Of a stretch of 37,767 nucleotides of DNA, positions 6,083 through 14,860 are shown piece after piece. This DNA is from a bacterium. Its GTDB lineage: Bacteria; Hydrothermota; Tepidihabitantia; Tepidihabitantales; Tepidihabitantaceae. The stretch is taken from the NCBI GenBank assembly GCA_035505375.1, contig DATJQV010000052.1, positions 1 to 37,767 of the forward strand. Reading direction: 5' to 3'. A program made the position numbers and the translations under genes. Positions within the stretch are counted from its first letter, which is position 1. Each line of letters starts with the position of its first letter. The notes under the pieces are model-generated. The model did not search any database, had not been told where the DNA came from, and saw nothing but the letters and a program-made list of their open reading frames with translations.

Positions 6083-7450
6083 ATGGGCATATTATCAGTA
6101 CTTCTTCTGAGCTTCGCGCTGAGGTCGACCGTAGCTCAGGTCCCGAGTTCCGGCATCAGCGCCATGCAGTTGGATCTGCCGGCCATGACACTCATCAAGA
6201 GCGGGGATTTTGTGATGGGTGACCATTATGGCTATGTTGACACGGCACATCCGAGCGACGAGGTTCCTCTGCATACGGTCCATATAGACTCTTTCTACAT
6301 CGGCACTTACATCACCACCAATCAGGAGTACTGCGACTATCTGAACTCCGCGTATGGGCAGGGGCTCATCCATGTAAACAACAACATCGTCTATCCGGTG
6401 GGCGACACTCACATGCTATACCTCACCCATCAGGATTCGGTGTACTACAGCATCGGCTGGAACGGCAGCACGTTCTCGGTCGTCGATTTCAGGGCTAAGC
6501 ACCCGGTCGTGGGTGTGCTGTGGCTGGGCACGGCCGCGTACTGCAACTGGTTGAGCCAGCAGGAGGGATTCTCCCAGTGCTACGACCTTTCGACCGGGAA
6601 GTGCGATTTCACCAGGAACGGCTTCCGGCTGCCCACCGAGGCGGAATGGGAATACGCCGGCAGGGGCGGGCAGTACAATCCATACTACATCTATCCCTGG
6701 GGGAATGACACGACGAACCCGGCCATCGCCAACTGGCCAAGTTCCGGCGACCCGTATGAAACGGGTCCGTATCCGTATACTACGCCGGTCGGATTCTACG
6801 ACGGGTCGCTGAGGCGGAAATCCGACTACAACTGGCCCGGCAGTGATACGACCTACCAGACGGCAAACGGAGGCAACGCGTACGGCCTTTACGACATGGC
6901 GGGCAATGTCTGGGAGTTCATCAACGACTGGTACAACAAGGACTACTACAGCGTCAGCCCCTATTCCAATCCGCCTGGTCCGGACACGGGCTCAACCATG
7001 CCCGATGGGAAACCCTGCCACGGCATGAGGGGCGGGAATTGGTGGAGCGGGACCTTTGGCTGGTCGCGAGTCTCGAACCGCGACCCTTCGTACTACCGCG
7101 GGCCGGGGAACGACTGGTTCCACGTCGGATTCCGGGTCGCTCGTCCCTTGCGTGGGGCGGGCGTCGACGATGGCGCTGTGACAACTCCGCGCCTCAAGCT
7201 GCTGGCGAACAATCCCAATCCGTTCCGTTTCTCAACCCGCCTCACGTACAGCGTTCCGTCAACGGGGCTCGTGACGCTGCGGGTGTACGACGTCCTGGGG
7301 CACGAGGTGGCGACGCTGGTCAACGCGACGAAGCAGCCCGGCTCCTACGCCGTACAATGGGATGCGCGCAGAAACGCGGCAGGCGTTTACTCGTGCCGTT
7401 TGCAGGCCGGCGGTGAGACGACGACCCGCACACTGCAACTGGTCAAGTAA
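6083..7450 (+). CDS. Exported formylglycine-generating-enzyme-fold (SUMF1) protein, probably non-oxidase
   Basis: 455 residues with signal peptide (MGILSVLLLSFALRSTVAQ). Residues ~30-355 follow the FGE-sulfatase fold: MTLIKSGDFVMGD, the HPVVGVLWLGTAAYCNWLS step, FRLPTEAEWEYAGRGG, GLYDMAGNVWEFINDWY, MRGGNWWSG and VGFRVAR. The active-site Cys pair of true formylglycine-generating enzymes, expected just after RGGS, is replaced by WWSGTFGW, so sulfatase activation by the usual mechanism is unlikely. Most such relatives are binding or modified-enzyme variants. A Por-type C-terminal domain follows (NNPNPFRFSTRLTYSVP, RVYDVLGHEVATL, GVYSCRLQ). The start ATG lacks an obvious Shine-Dalgarno. 5904-6082 upstream holds no recognisable feature. 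It heads the sulfotransferase gene group. Confidence 0.85.
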   Translation: MGILSVLLLSFALRSTVAQVPSSGISAMQLDLPAMTLIKSGDFVMGDHYGYVDTAHPSDEVPLHTVHIDSFYIGTYITTNQEYCDYLNSAYGQGLIHVNNNIVYPVGDTHMLYLTHQDSVYYSIGWNGSTFSVVDFRAKHPVVGVLWLGTAAYCNWLSQQEGFSQCYDLSTGKCDFTRNGFRLPTEAEWEYAGRGGQYNPYYIYPWGNDTTNPAIANWPSSGDPYETGPYPYTTPVGFYDGSLRRKSDYNWPGSDTTYQTANGGNAYGLYDMAGNVWEFINDWYNKDYYSVSPYSNPPGPDTGSTMPDGKPCHGMRGGNWWSGTFGWSRVSNRDPSYYRGPGNDWFHVGFRVARPLRGAGVDDGAVTTPRLKLLANNPNPFRFSTRLTYSVPSTGLVTLRVYDVLGHEVATLVNATKQPGSYAVQWDARRNAAGVYSCRLQAGGETTTRTLQLVK

Positions 7451-7487
7451 TCTTGTACCGACAACCATGAAACCACAAGGAGATGCG

Positions 7488-9206
7488 ATGGCGAGGAAGA
7501 GTCTGTTTGTGCTTCTGCTGCTGGTGCTGGGTCACCAATCGCTGTTCGGACAGCCGCGCACAGTCGGCCTGTTTCTGAACGACACGACCCAGGCCTACAA
7601 GGGCTATACGCTGTTCTATCCGAAGCTGTACAAGTCAACCTACCTGATCAACAACGAAGGGCGCCTGGTCCACAAGTGGTCGAGGAGCACCTATGCACCG
7701 GGCCAGGCGGTTTTCATCCTTTCCAACGGCAATCTCCTGCGGACGTGCAGCGTAGTGAACGACTCGGTCAACACCGGCGGCGGTGAGGGCGGAAGGGTCG
7801 AGGAATACACGTGGGATGACTCGCTGGTCTGGCAGTTCGATTACTCGACCTCGACCTACATGACTCACCATGATATTCGCCAGCTCCCCAACGGGAATAT
7901 CATCATGATCGCCTGCGAGAAGAAGACCATTCCCGAGGTCATCCAGGCCGGTTTCGACACGAGCAAGTTCTCGGCCGAGTTCTACCAGAACGGCTACCTT
8001 CTTCCCGACTACGTCATCGAAGTCCAGCCCACGTTCCCATCGGGCGGCAACATCGTCTGGGCATGGCACGTCTGGGACCACCTCATCCAGGACTTCGACT
8101 CGACCAAGTCGAACTACGGCGTGGTCTCCAGCCACCCGGAGCTCATCAGTTGTGACGCGCCGGGCGGGAGCGGGACCCTGGCCTGCTTTTGGAACCACAT
8201 GAACGCCATCTACTACAACGCGAAGTTCGACCAGATTTGTCTGAGCGTGCGCGGCAACAGCGAGGTGTGGGTCATCGACCACTCGACGACGACCGTCCAG
8301 GCAGCCGGCCATTCCGGAGGAAAGTACGGCCACGGCGGAGACCTGCTGTACCGCTGGGGAAATCCGGCAGAATACAAGCTGGGCAACCAGAGCAACGAGA
8401 TGCTCTTTCAGCAGCACGACGCGCACTGGGTTGACTCAGGCTGTCCGGGCGCCGGCGACATGCTCTGTTTCAACAACGGCGAAGGCCGGAATTACTCATC
8501 CATCGACCAGTTCACGCCGCCGGTCGACACAGCCGGAGTCTATCACCGGGGTTCCGGCCAAGCCTTCGGCCCGACCGCGTTGAGCTGGACTTTCGTCTAC
8601 ACGCCGCCCGAGTCGATGTTCGCGCAGGATATCTCCAGCGCCCAGCGTGAGCCGAACGGGAACACGCTGATCTGCAACGGTCCGCTCGGACGGTTCTTCG
8701 AAGTGACGTCAGCGGGCACGATAGTCTGGAAGTACGTGAACCCGGTCGTGCAGAACGGGCCCCTGCACTACAACGACAGCATTCCCCACGACCCGCACAA
8801 GTCCGACCAGTTGCAGAACGACGAATTCCGGGTGCAGCGTTATGCGCCGACCTACGCGGCGTTCAACGGCAAAGACCTGACGCCCGGCGACCCCGTTGAG
8901 CTGGGTGGATTCGCGGTCGCGGAACCGGCCTCGACCCTCGTACCGGCCAGCGCCAGATTCCTCGCCGGACCCAGCGCTTTCCGAGATAACGCGACTATCG
9001 CCTTCTCCCTGCCCGAGGCGGCCGAAGTGGAGCTTGCGGTGTACGACTGCCGCGGCGCGCTGGTTACCGTGCTGGGCAGGGGTCCGTTGTCTGCCGGCTC
9101 GCACCGGTTCGCGTGGCATGCCGGGTCCTCGCCCAACGGCGTCTACGTCTGCCGCCTGCGGACGGGCACCGTGACTCTGAGTGAGAAACTGCTTAAGCTT
9201 GACTAG
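7488..9206 (+). CDS. Arylsulfotransferase-like (ASST) exported protein, copy 1
   Basis: 572 residues; ATG 7488 is chosen because aaggag lies 5 nt upstream (an ATG at 7467 lacks this). Signal peptide MARKSLFVLLLLVLGHQSLF. The body is a propeller of the ASST type: THHDIRQLPNGN (His128), FWNHMNAIYYN (His237, Asn239), LSVRGNSE (Arg255), LYRWGNP and QQHDAHWV (His310). The H-x-N and the Arg 18 residues later reproduce the spacing of His356/Asn358/Arg374 in E. coli ASST, and His310 is placed like the sulfated His436. By family knowledge the enzyme moves sulfate between phenolic esters without PAPS; the true donor and acceptor here are unknown. A Por-type C-terminal domain without heptamer arrays follows (IAFSLPEAAEVELAVYD). 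Confidence 0.82.
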   Translation: MARKSLFVLLLLVLGHQSLFGQPRTVGLFLNDTTQAYKGYTLFYPKLYKSTYLINNEGRLVHKWSRSTYAPGQAVFILSNGNLLRTCSVVNDSVNTGGGEGGRVEEYTWDDSLVWQFDYSTSTYMTHHDIRQLPNGNIIMIACEKKTIPEVIQAGFDTSKFSAEFYQNGYLLPDYVIEVQPTFPSGGNIVWAWHVWDHLIQDFDSTKSNYGVVSSHPELISCDAPGGSGTLACFWNHMNAIYYNAKFDQICLSVRGNSEVWVIDHSTTTVQAAGHSGGKYGHGGDLLYRWGNPAEYKLGNQSNEMLFQQHDAHWVDSGCPGAGDMLCFNNGEGRNYSSIDQFTPPVDTAGVYHRGSGQAFGPTALSWTFVYTPPESMFAQDISSAQREPNGNTLICNGPLGRFFEVTSAGTIVWKYVNPVVQNGPLHYNDSIPHDPHKSDQLQNDEFRVQRYAPTYAAFNGKDLTPGDPVELGGFAVAEPASTLVPASARFLAGPSAFRDNATIAFSLPEAAEVELAVYDCRGALVTVLGRGPLSAGSHRFAWHAGSSPNGVYVCRLRTGTVTLSEKLLKLD

Positions 9207-9215
9207 GAGTTATGC

Positions 9216-10898
9216 ATGAAGCGCCTGGTTAGATTCGGTAGTCTCTTTGCCTCCCTCTTCCTGCTGCTGGCCGCGGCATCGCCAGTCGCGGCAGTGCAGC
9301 ATACGCTGGGTCTTTTCCTCGACGACTCAGCCGCCTGCAACGGCTACACACTATTCTGCCCGCTGCACTACGGCACGGCCTATCTCATCAACGACAGCGG
9401 CATGCTCTGTCACTCGTGGCCCAGCATCCAGGCCGGCCAATGCGCGTGGCTGCTGGAGAACGGTGAGCTGCTGCATACCGGCAACGCCGGCAACAACTCC
9501 TACTTTCCGAATGCCGGCGGCGGTGGGAGATTCATGGAGTACGATTGGGACGGCAACCTGGTTTGGAGCTTCAAGTACTCGGACAGCATGCACCTCCAGC
9601 ACCACGAGGTCAGGCAGCTTCCCAACGGCAACGTGCTGGCAATCGCATATGACCGCGTGCCCTACAGCCAGGCCATCGCCGAGGGACGCCGGCCCGACTA
9701 CCTGCCCGACAGCGTCGTGTGGGCGGATGAGGTCATTGAAGTGCAGCAGACCGGCGAGTCCACCGGCACGGTTATCTGGGAGTGGCACGTGCAGGACCAT
9801 CTGATTCAGGACTACGACTCGACCAAACTGAACTTCGGCGTGGTGGGCAACCACCCGGAGCTGGTCGACTTCAACTTCGGGCCGACCAAGGCCTGTTGGA
9901 ATCACACCAACTCAATCTACTACAACGCCGACCTTGACCAGATTCTCCTCAGTGTTCGGAACAACAGCGAGATATGGGTCATCGACCACTCGACGACCAC
10001 CACCCAGGCAGCAAGTCACACCGGAGGAAAGTACGGCCACGGCGGAGACCTGCTGTACCGCTGGGGCAATCCCCAAGCCTACCGCGCCGGAACCGCCTCC
10101 GACCAGAAGCTCTTCCAGCAGCACGACGCCGAGTGGATTCCTGCGGGCTGTCCGGGAACGGGCCACATGACCATTTTCAACAACGGCCTCGGACGTCCGG
10201 GAGGAAACTACACGACCGTGGACGAGATAGTGCCGCCTGTGGACTCGCTCGGCAACTACTACCTGCCTACCGGCGGGCACTACGGCCCGGACACGATGGC
10301 ATGGATATACGCCGCGTCTCCCGAAACGAGCTTCCATTCACTGGAAATCGGCTGCGCGCAGCGCGAGCCCAATGGTAACACGCTGATTGACGACGGCACC
10401 CATGGCGTCTTCTTCGAGATCGCCCCGGATACGAGCATGGTCTGGCGGTACGTGAACCCGGTTAGCGATTCCGGCCCGCTTTATCAAGGCGACACGGCCG
10501 GGAACGACCCCAACCATTCGGATCAGAAGATGAGTTCCGTGTTCAAGATTCACCGCTATGCGCCGGACTACGCCGGCCTCGTCGGCCACGACCTCACTCC
10601 GCAGGGCCCGATTGAGCGCCACCTGCCGGGCGTCGCGGAACAGGCAGCCCGAATCGTGTCGGCGCCGCGCCTGCTCACGAACCTGCCCGGTGTTCTCACC
10701 ATCGCCAACCTGCCCGCGCAGGGCGAGGTCGAGCTTTACTCGGTGTCGGGTCGCTTGCTGCGGCGAACAGCCGTAGCAGTTGGCCAGTCGTCGCTCCGGC
10801 TTGACCTCAAGTCTCTGCCGGCCGGCGCCTGCCTCTGCGTCGTCAAAGGAGCAAGCGGCGAAGTTGCACTGCGAGCCAAGGCCGTAATAATCAGATAG
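9216..10898 (+). CDS. Arylsulfotransferase-like (ASST) exported protein, copy 2
   Basis: 560 residues. It starts 9 bp after copy 1 with an aggag box, so it is surely co-transcribed. Signal peptide KRLVRFGSLFASLFLLLAAA. Same ASST propeller as copy 1, and strongly similar along its length: LQHHEVRQLPNGN (His130), CWNHTNSIYYN (His230, Asn232), LLSVRNNSE (Arg248), QQHDAEWI (His303). All putative catalytic positions are kept. The C-terminal domain is present but more diverged (ELYSVSGRLLRRTAV) and has lost the usual WDG and GVY motifs, ending GEVALRAKAVIIR, so export or anchoring of this copy may differ. Tandem duplication with retained catalytic residues suggests different substrates or donors. 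Confidence 0.82.
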   Translation: MKRLVRFGSLFASLFLLLAAASPVAAVQHTLGLFLDDSAACNGYTLFCPLHYGTAYLINDSGMLCHSWPSIQAGQCAWLLENGELLHTGNAGNNSYFPNAGGGGRFMEYDWDGNLVWSFKYSDSMHLQHHEVRQLPNGNVLAIAYDRVPYSQAIAEGRRPDYLPDSVVWADEVIEVQQTGESTGTVIWEWHVQDHLIQDYDSTKLNFGVVGNHPELVDFNFGPTKACWNHTNSIYYNADLDQILLSVRNNSEIWVIDHSTTTTQAASHTGGKYGHGGDLLYRWGNPQAYRAGTASDQKLFQQHDAEWIPAGCPGTGHMTIFNNGLGRPGGNYTTVDEIVPPVDSLGNYYLPTGGHYGPDTMAWIYAASPETSFHSLEIGCAQREPNGNTLIDDGTHGVFFEIAPDTSMVWRYVNPVSDSGPLYQGDTAGNDPNHSDQKMSSVFKIHRYAPDYAGLVGHDLTPQGPIERHLPGVAEQAARIVSAPRLLTNLPGVLTIANLPAQGEVELYSVSGRLLRRTAVAVGQSSLRLDLKSLPAGACLCVVKGASGEVALRAKAVIIR

Positions 10899-10901
10899 CG
10901 C

Positions 10902-13055
10902 GTGAAAACAGCGACAGTTCTGACGCTCGGCCTTCTCCTGTTCGAAATCGGCCTTGTCTCAGCCCAGCCTGAGCCATGGGTGCATCCGGACGGATCAATC
11001 CATTACTACAACGCGGTCGCGGCTCCTGCCGGCATCAACTGGGCTGCGGCGTCGGACTCGGCGCAACGTCCCGGCGGCTATCTTGCCACCATTACCTCGC
11101 AGGCCGAGAACGATTTCGTCTACGGTCTCGTTGATTCCGGCATCTACTGGCACCAACGTTCGGGCAAGTGGGCCGGGCCGTGGCTGGGCGGCAAACAGCG
11201 GCTCGGTGCGCCCGAGCCGGACAGCGGCTGGCAGTGGATAGACGGCGAGCCCTTCAGCTACAGCAACTGGTCGCCGGGTGAGCCCGACAACCAGGGCGAC
11301 GAAAACGCTATCAACTTCGGCGAGTCCGCGAGCGGCCGGATTCCCACGTGGAACGACTTGAGCGACGCCGACACCGCAGTCCACGGCTACGTCGTCGAGC
11401 TCTCGGCCGACTCGACCACCATCGGGCTGCTCCAGAACGACACGAACGCGTCCGTCGGCTACAACCTGTTCGAGTCGAACCGCGCGCGCTTCATCTACCT
11501 CGTCGACAACAAGGGCCGCTACATCCACTCCTGGTACAGTACCTATCCGCCCGGGCTGTCCAACTACCTGCTCGAAGACGGTAGCCTGCTCCACACCGCG
11601 ATGATAGGCAACACCCACTTCACGCCGGGCGGCAGCGGCGGCCGAGTCGAGCGCTACGACTGGGACGGCAACCGGACCTGGTTCTACAACTACTCGAGCA
11701 GCAACTACTGCCAGCACCATGACGTCGAGCCCCTGCCGAACGGCCACGTGCTGCTGGTGGCCTGGGAGCTGAAGACGCGAGCCGAGGCCATCGCGGCCGG
11801 CAGAGATACGACCAAGCTCACCGACAACGAACTCTGGCCCGACCATGTGGTCGAGGTCGACACGGCGAACGACAGCATCGTCTGGGAGTGGCACGTCTGG
11901 GACCACGTAATACAGGACTACGACTCCACCAAATCCAACTACGGCGTGGTGGCCAACCACTCGGAACTGGTTGACCTGAACTACATCCGGAACGGGAATA
12001 CCGGCGCCGACTGGATTCACACCAATGCCGTTGACTACAACCCGCAGTTCGACCAGATACTGCTGAGCGCGCACGACTTCGGCGAGGTCTGGGTGATTGA
12101 CCACTCGACCACGACCGCGCAGGCAAAGGGTCACACCGGCGGCCGTTACGGTATGGGCGGCGACCTGCTCTACCGCTGGGGCAATCCGCAAGCCTACCGC
12201 GCCGGCGGTACGAGCAACCGGAAGTTCTACGGCCAGCACGACTCCAAGTGGATAGTGACCGGACTGCCCGGGGCCGGCCACATCATGGTCTACAATAACG
12301 GCCCGGGCAGGCCCGGTGGCCAGTACTCGACGGTTGACGAATTCGTCCCGGACTGCGACAGCACCGGCCACTACAATCGTCCCGCGCCGGGCAGCCCGTT
12401 CGGCCCGTCCGCGCAGTCCTGGATATATGCGGCCACGCCGCCGGCCAGCTTCTTCTCGGCGAGCATCTCGGGTGCTGAGCGTCTGCCGAACGGCAACACC
12501 CTCATCTGCGAAGGTAACAGCGGCTACTTCTTCGAGGTGACGCGCGACTCACAGGTCATCTGGCGCTACCTCAACCCGCAGACCGACTCGCTGCGCCTGT
12601 ACCAGGGCGACACGGTTCCGAGTGGCGTCTCGGACAAGCAGAACGCCACGTTCCGCGTCACCCGGTACGCGCCCGACTACGCGGGCCTCGTCGGCAAGAA
12701 CCTGACGCCCGGATACCCGCTAGAGCGCTACCGCTCGCCGGTGCTGGGGCTGGCCGAAGTTGCGAGGCAACCTGTTCGTCCCGGCATTGCCCTCAGCGTG
12801 CAGCCGAATCCCGCTCGGGTGGGGAGCGCTATCAGCCTACAGCTAACTGCTAACGGCTCGGAGCAAGTCTCGGTCTTCGACGCTTCCGGCCGCCTCATCC
12901 GGTCCCTCCCTCAATCTAGAATCTCCAATCTTGCATCCAAAATGATCTGGGACGGTCGCGACGCTTCCGGCCGTCTCTGTCCGCCGGGCGTCTACGTCTG
13001 CCGCCTCTCTGCCACCGGCGGCGCGGCGACGCGGAAGCTGGTGCTCGCGAACTAG
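10902..13055 (+). CDS. C-type lectin domain fused to an ASST-like domain, copy 3 (catalytic Arg changed)
   Basis: 717 residues, GTG start 3 bp after copy 2. Signal peptide to ~22. Residues ~25-168 form a C-type-lectin-like domain: INWAAASDSAQRPGGYLATI, SNWSPGEPDNQGDENAINF and WNDLSD, with an EPD/WND calcium-site-like pair, so sugar or surface binding is plausible. Residues ~170-620 are ASST-like: QHHDVEPLPNGH (His273), WIHTNAVDYN (His373, Asn375), YGQHDSKWI. The residue 18 positions after His373 is His391 (LLSAHDFGE) where copies 1 and 2 and the known enzyme have Arg, so sulfotransfer may be altered or lost. A Por-type C-terminal domain (VQPNPARVGSAIS, WDGRDASG, GVYVCRLS) contains two heptamer arrays. 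Confidence 0.82.
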   Translation: MKTATVLTLGLLLFEIGLVSAQPEPWVHPDGSIHYYNAVAAPAGINWAAASDSAQRPGGYLATITSQAENDFVYGLVDSGIYWHQRSGKWAGPWLGGKQRLGAPEPDSGWQWIDGEPFSYSNWSPGEPDNQGDENAINFGESASGRIPTWNDLSDADTAVHGYVVELSADSTTIGLLQNDTNASVGYNLFESNRARFIYLVDNKGRYIHSWYSTYPPGLSNYLLEDGSLLHTAMIGNTHFTPGGSGGRVERYDWDGNRTWFYNYSSSNYCQHHDVEPLPNGHVLLVAWELKTRAEAIAAGRDTTKLTDNELWPDHVVEVDTANDSIVWEWHVWDHVIQDYDSTKSNYGVVANHSELVDLNYIRNGNTGADWIHTNAVDYNPQFDQILLSAHDFGEVWVIDHSTTTAQAKGHTGGRYGMGGDLLYRWGNPQAYRAGGTSNRKFYGQHDSKWIVTGLPGAGHIMVYNNGPGRPGGQYSTVDEFVPDCDSTGHYNRPAPGSPFGPSAQSWIYAATPPASFFSASISGAERLPNGNTLICEGNSGYFFEVTRDSQVIWRYLNPQTDSLRLYQGDTVPSGVSDKQNATFRVTRYAPDYAGLVGKNLTPGYPLERYRSPVLGLAEVARQPVRPGIALSVQPNPARVGSAISLQLTANGSEQVSVFDASGRLIRSLPQSRISNLASKMIWDGRDASGRLCPPGVYVCRLSATGGAATRKLVLAN
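12827..12944. repeat. Two heptamer arrays inside the lectin-ASST gene's C-terminal domain
   Basis: 12827-12861 reads cgctatc, agcctac, agctaac, tgctaac, ggctcgg. 12910-12944 reads ctcaatc, tagaatc, tccaatc, ttgcatc, caaaatg. They sit at the same two structural positions as in the DUF1566 gene; the first word is shared between genes, the second is different. Confidence 0.85.
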
Positions 13056-13076
13056 GGCCGTACAAGGAGAAAGAGC

Positions 13077-14801
13077 ATGAACACCAAGGTCTTGATTTTC
13101 CTTCTCGCTGTTGTCTTTGGTTCGGCGTTTGCGGCGCCGCCTTTGCCCGCACCCACGCTCGACACCGTGAACTTCATCGGCGCTGAGATACTCAGCCGGC
13201 CGACCAACCACTCAGTGACGGTCAGTGTCATACCCAGGGTCGCGCTCGTAGTCCGCTTCGAATACGGCACCGACACGACCTACGGCAGCCTGACGCCGGC
13301 GGAGACGACCGTGGCCGACACGCCGCACTTCTTCGTGCTCGGCGGGCTACTGCCCGACCTGCAATACTACTACCGAATGCGCTACGTTGTCGTGGCAAAC
13401 GGCGAATCGCTCGTGGGTCCGGGCCGCACGTTCCACACTCAGCGACCTCCGGGCGAGAAGTATGTCTTCGACGTCGAGGCCGACCCCCACATGCTCCCGG
13501 CCCAGGGTGACACAGCGCCGGCGTTTGAGCAGACGCTCGCGACCCTCGCGGCCGACAAGCCCGACTTCCTAGTCGACCTTGGTGACAACTTCATGTTCGA
13601 CAAGTGGAAGACGCCCGCCCCGGAAACCATCCTGATGCGGGTGCTCGACTACCGCCAATGGTGGAGCGAGGCCTGTCACTCGATACCGCTCTTCATCACT
13701 CTCGGTAACCACGAAGGTGAGCAGGGCTGGGACCTCGACTCGACGCCAACGAGTACGCCGGTGCTCTTCACCAACGCCCGCAAACGCTACTACTGGAACC
13801 CGGTGCCGGACGGCTTCTACACCGGCGACACCATTCCGGAGCAGTACGTCGGCCTGCGCCAGGACTACTACGCCTGGAACTGGGGCAACGTCCAGTTCGT
13901 GGTGCTCGACCCCTACTGGCATACCATGACCAAACCGCACGGTCTGGAGACCAACTGGGACTGGACCCTGGGTCGAGCCCAATACGACTGGCTCAAACAG
14001 ACGCTCGAGCAAAGCAGCGCGAAGTTCAAGTTCGTATTCATCCACCACCTGGTCGGCGGCAATATCGACTCGTCGGCGCGGGGTGGAATCGAATACGCCC
14101 ATTTCTACGAATGGGGCGGGCTCCGTTCTGACAGCACCTGGGGCTTCGACTCGCTCCGTTCGGGCTGGGGCGTGCCGATTCACCAACTGCTGATTGACAA
14201 CCACGTGGACATCCTCTGGCACGGCCACGACCACTTCTTCGGCAAACAGGACACCGACGGCATCGTCTACCAGGAGTGCCCGCAGCCTGCGCGTGCGAGG
14301 TGGGAAAGCCTGCCTAACCAAGCGCCCAAGTACGGCTACAAGAGCGGCGTCATCATGGGCAGCCGCGGCTACACGCGGGTCACGATGGACGACACCAGCG
14401 CCAAGGTCGAGTACGTCCGCACTTTCCTGCCCAGCGAGACTTCGGCCGTCCACCACAACGGCGACGTCGCCTACTCCTACACTATCGTCAAGCACGGCAG
14501 CGGCGGAGTCGATAGTCCAAAGTCATTGCCGAGTCCCGCGTCTATCTCAGTCTCGCCCAACCCATTCCGTACGAGGACGGCTATCAGCTTACAGCTAACG
14601 GCTCACAGCCCGGCGCGGATAGCGGTCTACGACGCATCGGGTCGCCTAGTCCGTGTCCTTGCCTCGCCCCGACCCCTGACCCCCGACCCCTGGTCCCTGA
14701 TCTGGGATGGCCGCGACCAGGTCGGCGCAATTGTGCCGCCCGGCGTTTACTTTGTCAGGGCCGCCGATGGCGTCAGGCAGCAGATTGTCAAAGTGAGATA
14801 G
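13077..14801 (+). CDS. Exported purple-acid-phosphatase-like metallophosphoesterase
   Basis: 574 residues with an acaaggag box 8-10 nt before ATG and a signal peptide (KVLIFLLAVVFGSAFAA). Residues ~20-120 form a fibronectin-III-like N-terminal domain ending in the typical LLPDLQYYYRMRYV. The calcineurin-like domain shows all metal-binding blocks: EADPHM (D-x-H), LVDLGDNF (GD), TLGNHEGE (GNH), FIHHLVGG and LWHGHDHFF (GHxH). These bind a dinuclear metal centre that hydrolyses phosphate monoesters; the substrate is unknown. The Por-type C-terminal domain (VSPNPFRTRTAIS, WDGRDQVG, GVYFVRAAD) again carries two heptamer arrays. It closes the exported-enzyme group; pairing sulfotransferases with a phosphatase suggests extracellular ester scavenging, by inference. 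Confidence 0.85.
   Translation: MNTKVLIFLLAVVFGSAFAAPPLPAPTLDTVNFIGAEILSRPTNHSVTVSVIPRVALVVRFEYGTDTTYGSLTPAETTVADTPHFFVLGGLLPDLQYYYRMRYVVVANGESLVGPGRTFHTQRPPGEKYVFDVEADPHMLPAQGDTAPAFEQTLATLAADKPDFLVDLGDNFMFDKWKTPAPETILMRVLDYRQWWSEACHSIPLFITLGNHEGEQGWDLDSTPTSTPVLFTNARKRYYWNPVPDGFYTGDTIPEQYVGLRQDYYAWNWGNVQFVVLDPYWHTMTKPHGLETNWDWTLGRAQYDWLKQTLEQSSAKFKFVFIHHLVGGNIDSSARGGIEYAHFYEWGGLRSDSTWGFDSLRSGWGVPIHQLLIDNHVDILWHGHDHFFGKQDTDGIVYQECPQPARARWESLPNQAPKYGYKSGVIMGSRGYTRVTMDDTSAKVEYVRTFLPSETSAVHHNGDVAYSYTIVKHGSGGVDSPKSLPSPASISVSPNPFRTRTAISLQLTAHSPARIAVYDASGRLVRVLASPRPLTPDPWSLIWDGRDQVGAIVPPGVYFVRAADGVRQQIVKVR
14579..14702. repeat. Two heptamer arrays inside the metallophosphoesterase C-terminal domain
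   Basis: 14579-14613 reads ggctatc, agcttac, agctaac, ggctcac, agcccgg. 14668-14702 reads cccgacc, cctgacc, cccgacc, cctggtc, cctgatc. The first array shares its word with the other two genes; the second uses a new word at the same structural position. Confidence 0.85.
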
Positions 14802-14860
14802 GCGTCAGCCGAAAACTCACGCCCTCCGCAGTCCTGACGCCTGCCGGCCCGCGCCGCAGC

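Noticed and set aside
7488-13055. Diversity-generating retroelement as the source of repeat variation
   Set aside because: No reverse transcriptase or template/variable repeat pair is visible in the window.
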